Positions 62,311 through 64,000 of a stretch of DNA of 64,000 nt are shown here, piece by piece (within the stretch, counting starts at the first letter, position 1; each line of letters starts with the position of its first letter). The position numbers and the translations under genes are program-made. A model generated the notes under the pieces. It saw only the letters and a list, made by a program, of their open reading frames with translations, did not search any database and had not been told where the DNA came from. Origin of the DNA: CAJXNP01 sp050305935 (GTDB lineage: Bacteria > Bacteroidota > Bacteroidia > Cytophagales > Cyclobacteriaceae); assembly GCA_050305935.1 (NCBI GenBank), contig JBNLGG010000015.1, forward strand, positions 9,102-73,101, in the 5' to 3' direction.

Positions 62311-62315
62311 TAAAA

Positions 62316-63185
62316 ATGAAAGGAATAATATTAGCCGGTGGCTCAGGAACGCGACTTCATCCGCTAACGAAATCAGTTTCAAAGCAATTACTTCCGGTGT
62401 TTGATAAACCCATGATTTACTATCCGCTAACTACGTTGATGTTGGCAGGAATTAATGAAATCCTTATAATTACCACACCCCATGACCAACCGTTATTTAA
62501 GAAACTTCTGGGTGATGGGAGTGAATTAGGGTGTTCTTTTGAATACGCTGTGCAGGACCAGCCATTGGGGTTAGCACAAGCCTTCATCATCGGCGAGCAA
62601 TTCATCGGCGAAGATAGAGTTGCGTTGGTATTGGGAGATAATATTTTCTACGGTAGAGGGCTTGGTAAATTGTTGAAACAAAACACAGAAATAGACGGGG
62701 GACTGATCTATGCTTATCATGTGCACGATCCTGAAAGGTATGGTGTGGTGGAGTTTGACAAGGAACTAAACGCCATTTCGATTGAAGAAAAGCCTGAAAA
62801 GCCAAAGTCGAGTTACGCAGTTCCAGGGCTATATTTTTACGATAATGATATCGTAGACATATCAAAAAATATTAAGCCGAGCAAAAGAGGGGAATTGGAA
62901 ATCACAGATGTGAACAGGGTTTATTTAAACAATAAAAAACTGAAGGTTAGCATCCTTGATCGAGGCACCGCCTGGTTGGATACAGGCACCTTTCAGTCCT
63001 TGGCACAAGCAAGCCAATTCGTGCAAGTAATTGAAGAAAGGCAAGGCTTTAAAATCGGATGCATAGAAGAAGTCGCATTCAGAATGGGATTCATCAACGC
63101 CTCGCAATTGGAGGAGCTGGGAAACGCGCTCCTTAAAAGTGGCTATGGGGAATATTTGCTACGTGTAATTGAGGAATTCAACTAA
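62316..63185 (+). CDS. rfbA: Glucose-1-phosphate thymidylyltransferase
   Basis: First enzyme of dTDP-rhamnose synthesis. The 289 residues have the nucleotide-binding KGIILAGGSGTRLHPLTKSVSKQLLPVFDKP (in pieces, with the catalytic Arg and Lys), LVLGDNIFYG, and the C-terminal GTAWLDTGTFQSL. The start at ATG 62316 is chosen over TTG 62307 because the conserved motif begins with KGIILAGG. Next to rfbD, which supports dTDP-L-rhamnose in the polymer. rfbB and rfbC are not seen before the edge. Confidence 0.96.
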   Translation: MKGIILAGGSGTRLHPLTKSVSKQLLPVFDKPMIYYPLTTLMLAGINEILIITTPHDQPLFKKLLGDGSELGCSFEYAVQDQPLGLAQAFIIGEQFIGEDRVALVLGDNIFYGRGLGKLLKQNTEIDGGLIYAYHVHDPERYGVVEFDKELNAISIEEKPEKPKSSYAVPGLYFYDNDIVDISKNIKPSKRGELEITDVNRVYLNNKKLKVSILDRGTAWLDTGTFQSLAQASQFVQVIEERQGFKIGCIEEVAFRMGFINASQLEELGNALLKSGYGEYLLRVIEEFN

Positions 63186-63196
63186 TTGATTTTGGT

Positions 63197-64000
63197 ATGC
63201 CACAAACAATTTTAGTGACCGGATCAAACGGGCAGTTGGGCAATGAACTTAGGGCTATTTCCAATCAGTTTAGCTCTGCCAGATTTTTATTTACCGATAT
63301 TGGCGAACTTGATATCACCAGCAAAGATGCGGTTGGAGCATTTTTCAGTAACAAAAAACCTGATGTATGCATCAATTGTGCAGCATATACTGCGGTTGAC
63401 CTCGCAGAAGACGAAGTAGAAAAGGCATTTTTAATCAATGAAAAAGCAGTAGAAAACCTAGCTTCATGCTGTTCGGACAATCATTCAGCCCTTTATCATA
63501 TTTCTACCGACTTTGTTTTTGACGGTAACAATTGGCTCCCCTACATGGAAGAAGATCAGCCAAATCCACTTAGTGTTTATGGAAAATCCAAACTGGTTGG
63601 CGAGCAACGAGCGGCGACGATAAACCCAAGATCCACCATTGTCAGGACATCATGGCTGTACAGCACCTTTGGGAGGAACTTCGTGAAGACCATGATGCAT
63701 TTGGGAAGTACAAGAGATGAGTTAGGTGTGGTCTTTGACCAGGTGGGTACGCCAACCAATGCAAGGGATTTGGCAGCAATTTTAAAAGAGATGGTGAATG
63801 CAGGTTTCGAAGCGGAAACTGAAAACAAAGTGATTCACTTTAGCAATGAAGGAGTGGCATCCTGGTATGATTTCGCCCACGAAGTTTTTTCTATTAAAAA
63901 GTTAAACGTAAAATTGAACCCGCTTCGATCGGACGAATTTCCGATGAGAGCCAAGAGGCCTAATTATTCGGTATTAGATAAAAGTAAAATAAAAAAGTTG
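63197..64000 (+). CDS. rfbD: dTDP-4-dehydrorhamnose reductase, cut by right edge
   Basis: Last step of dTDP-rhamnose synthesis. 268 codons are open from ATG at 63197 to the edge. The family is about 285-300 residues, so the C-terminal end is missing. Motifs: NADPH site LVTGSNGQLGNELR, VCINCAAYTAVDLAEDE, HISTDFVFDG, and VYGKSKLVGEQ with the catalytic Tyr-x3-Lys. The start follows rfbA by 11 bp. The absence of RfbB and RfbC in this window is expected, since the locus continues beyond it. Confidence 0.93.
   Translation, partial: MPQTILVTGSNGQLGNELRAISNQFSSARFLFTDIGELDITSKDAVGAFFSNKKPDVCINCAAYTAVDLAEDEVEKAFLINEKAVENLASCCSDNHSALYHISTDFVFDGNNWLPYMEEDQPNPLSVYGKSKLVGEQRAATINPRSTIVRTSWLYSTFGRNFVKTMMHLGSTRDELGVVFDQVGTPTNARDLAAILKEMVNAGFEAETENKVIHFSNEGVASWYDFAHEVFSIKKLNVKLNPLRSDEFPMRAKRPNYSVLDKSKIKKL

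Overview
The window looks like a chromosomal stretch of a Bacteroidota bacterium, most likely of the Cytophagales. The evidence is the fused SecDF, bacillithiol synthesis (BshC), a V-type ATPase operon with the DUF2764 gene, several lipoproteins, a TonB-dependent receptor, and repeated TAnnTTTG (-7) promoter elements in front of genes. No rRNA, tRNA, CRISPR array, insertion sequence or prophage was recognised. One 10-N gap (24647-24656) is flanked by an identical 77-base overlap, so the sequence is a short-read scaffold and possibly a metagenome bin.

Layout. 1-4945: bshC (cut by the left edge), rimO, a DUF6452/DUF6048-like envelope pair and a MORN-repeat lipoprotein. 4946-5512: a poorly explained stretch with a minus-strand terminator and a possible small gene. 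5513-14814: one long minus-strand transcription unit, with two tandem universal stress proteins followed by V-ATPase E, DUF2764, A, B, D, I and K. K carries the complete set of Na+-ligand residues known from Enterococcus hirae NtpK. 15432-18621: def, a nitrilase-family amidase, an orphan VapB antitoxin, hemE and ridA. 18622-22963: a small type III polyketide synthase locus (FAD oxidoreductase, UbiA prenyltransferase, type III PKS, methyltransferase), which predicts a prenylated or methylated phenolic lipid or quinone. 23051-25400: a GMC oxidoreductase with its subunit-3 partner. 25540-26178: a MntA-HepT toxin-antitoxin pair whose HepT is frameshifted in an A7 tract.

26339-57228: mostly housekeeping genes. 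They include gltX, exonuclease III, an XdhC-like protein, a TPR histidine kinase, a lipoprotein alpha/beta hydrolase also frameshifted in an A7 tract, secDF, udk, rdgB, an FKBP lipoprotein, an NrnA-like DHH phosphoesterase and ndk. Further along are a metal-efflux permease with a C-terminal HMA domain, an aminotransferase, a TonB-dependent receptor, a nitroreductase, a transglutaminase-like protein, recJ, lptB and a GH3-family protein. The block ends with a ccmBCDEF cytochrome c maturation operon whose CcmE has CxxxY instead of HxxxY.

57333-64000: the start of a surface-polysaccharide locus. It holds a UDP-glucuronate epimerase-like protein, a Wza-type exporter with six SLBB repeats, a UDP-sugar dehydrogenase, rfbA and rfbD. 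rfbD is cut by the right edge.

No clearly new multi-gene system stands out. The most interesting points are the type III PKS/UbiA locus, the predicted Na+ V-ATPase linked to stress proteins, the CxxxY Ccm system, and the two matching A7 frameshifts. Family assignments come from motif recognition and memory of the families, not from database searches.
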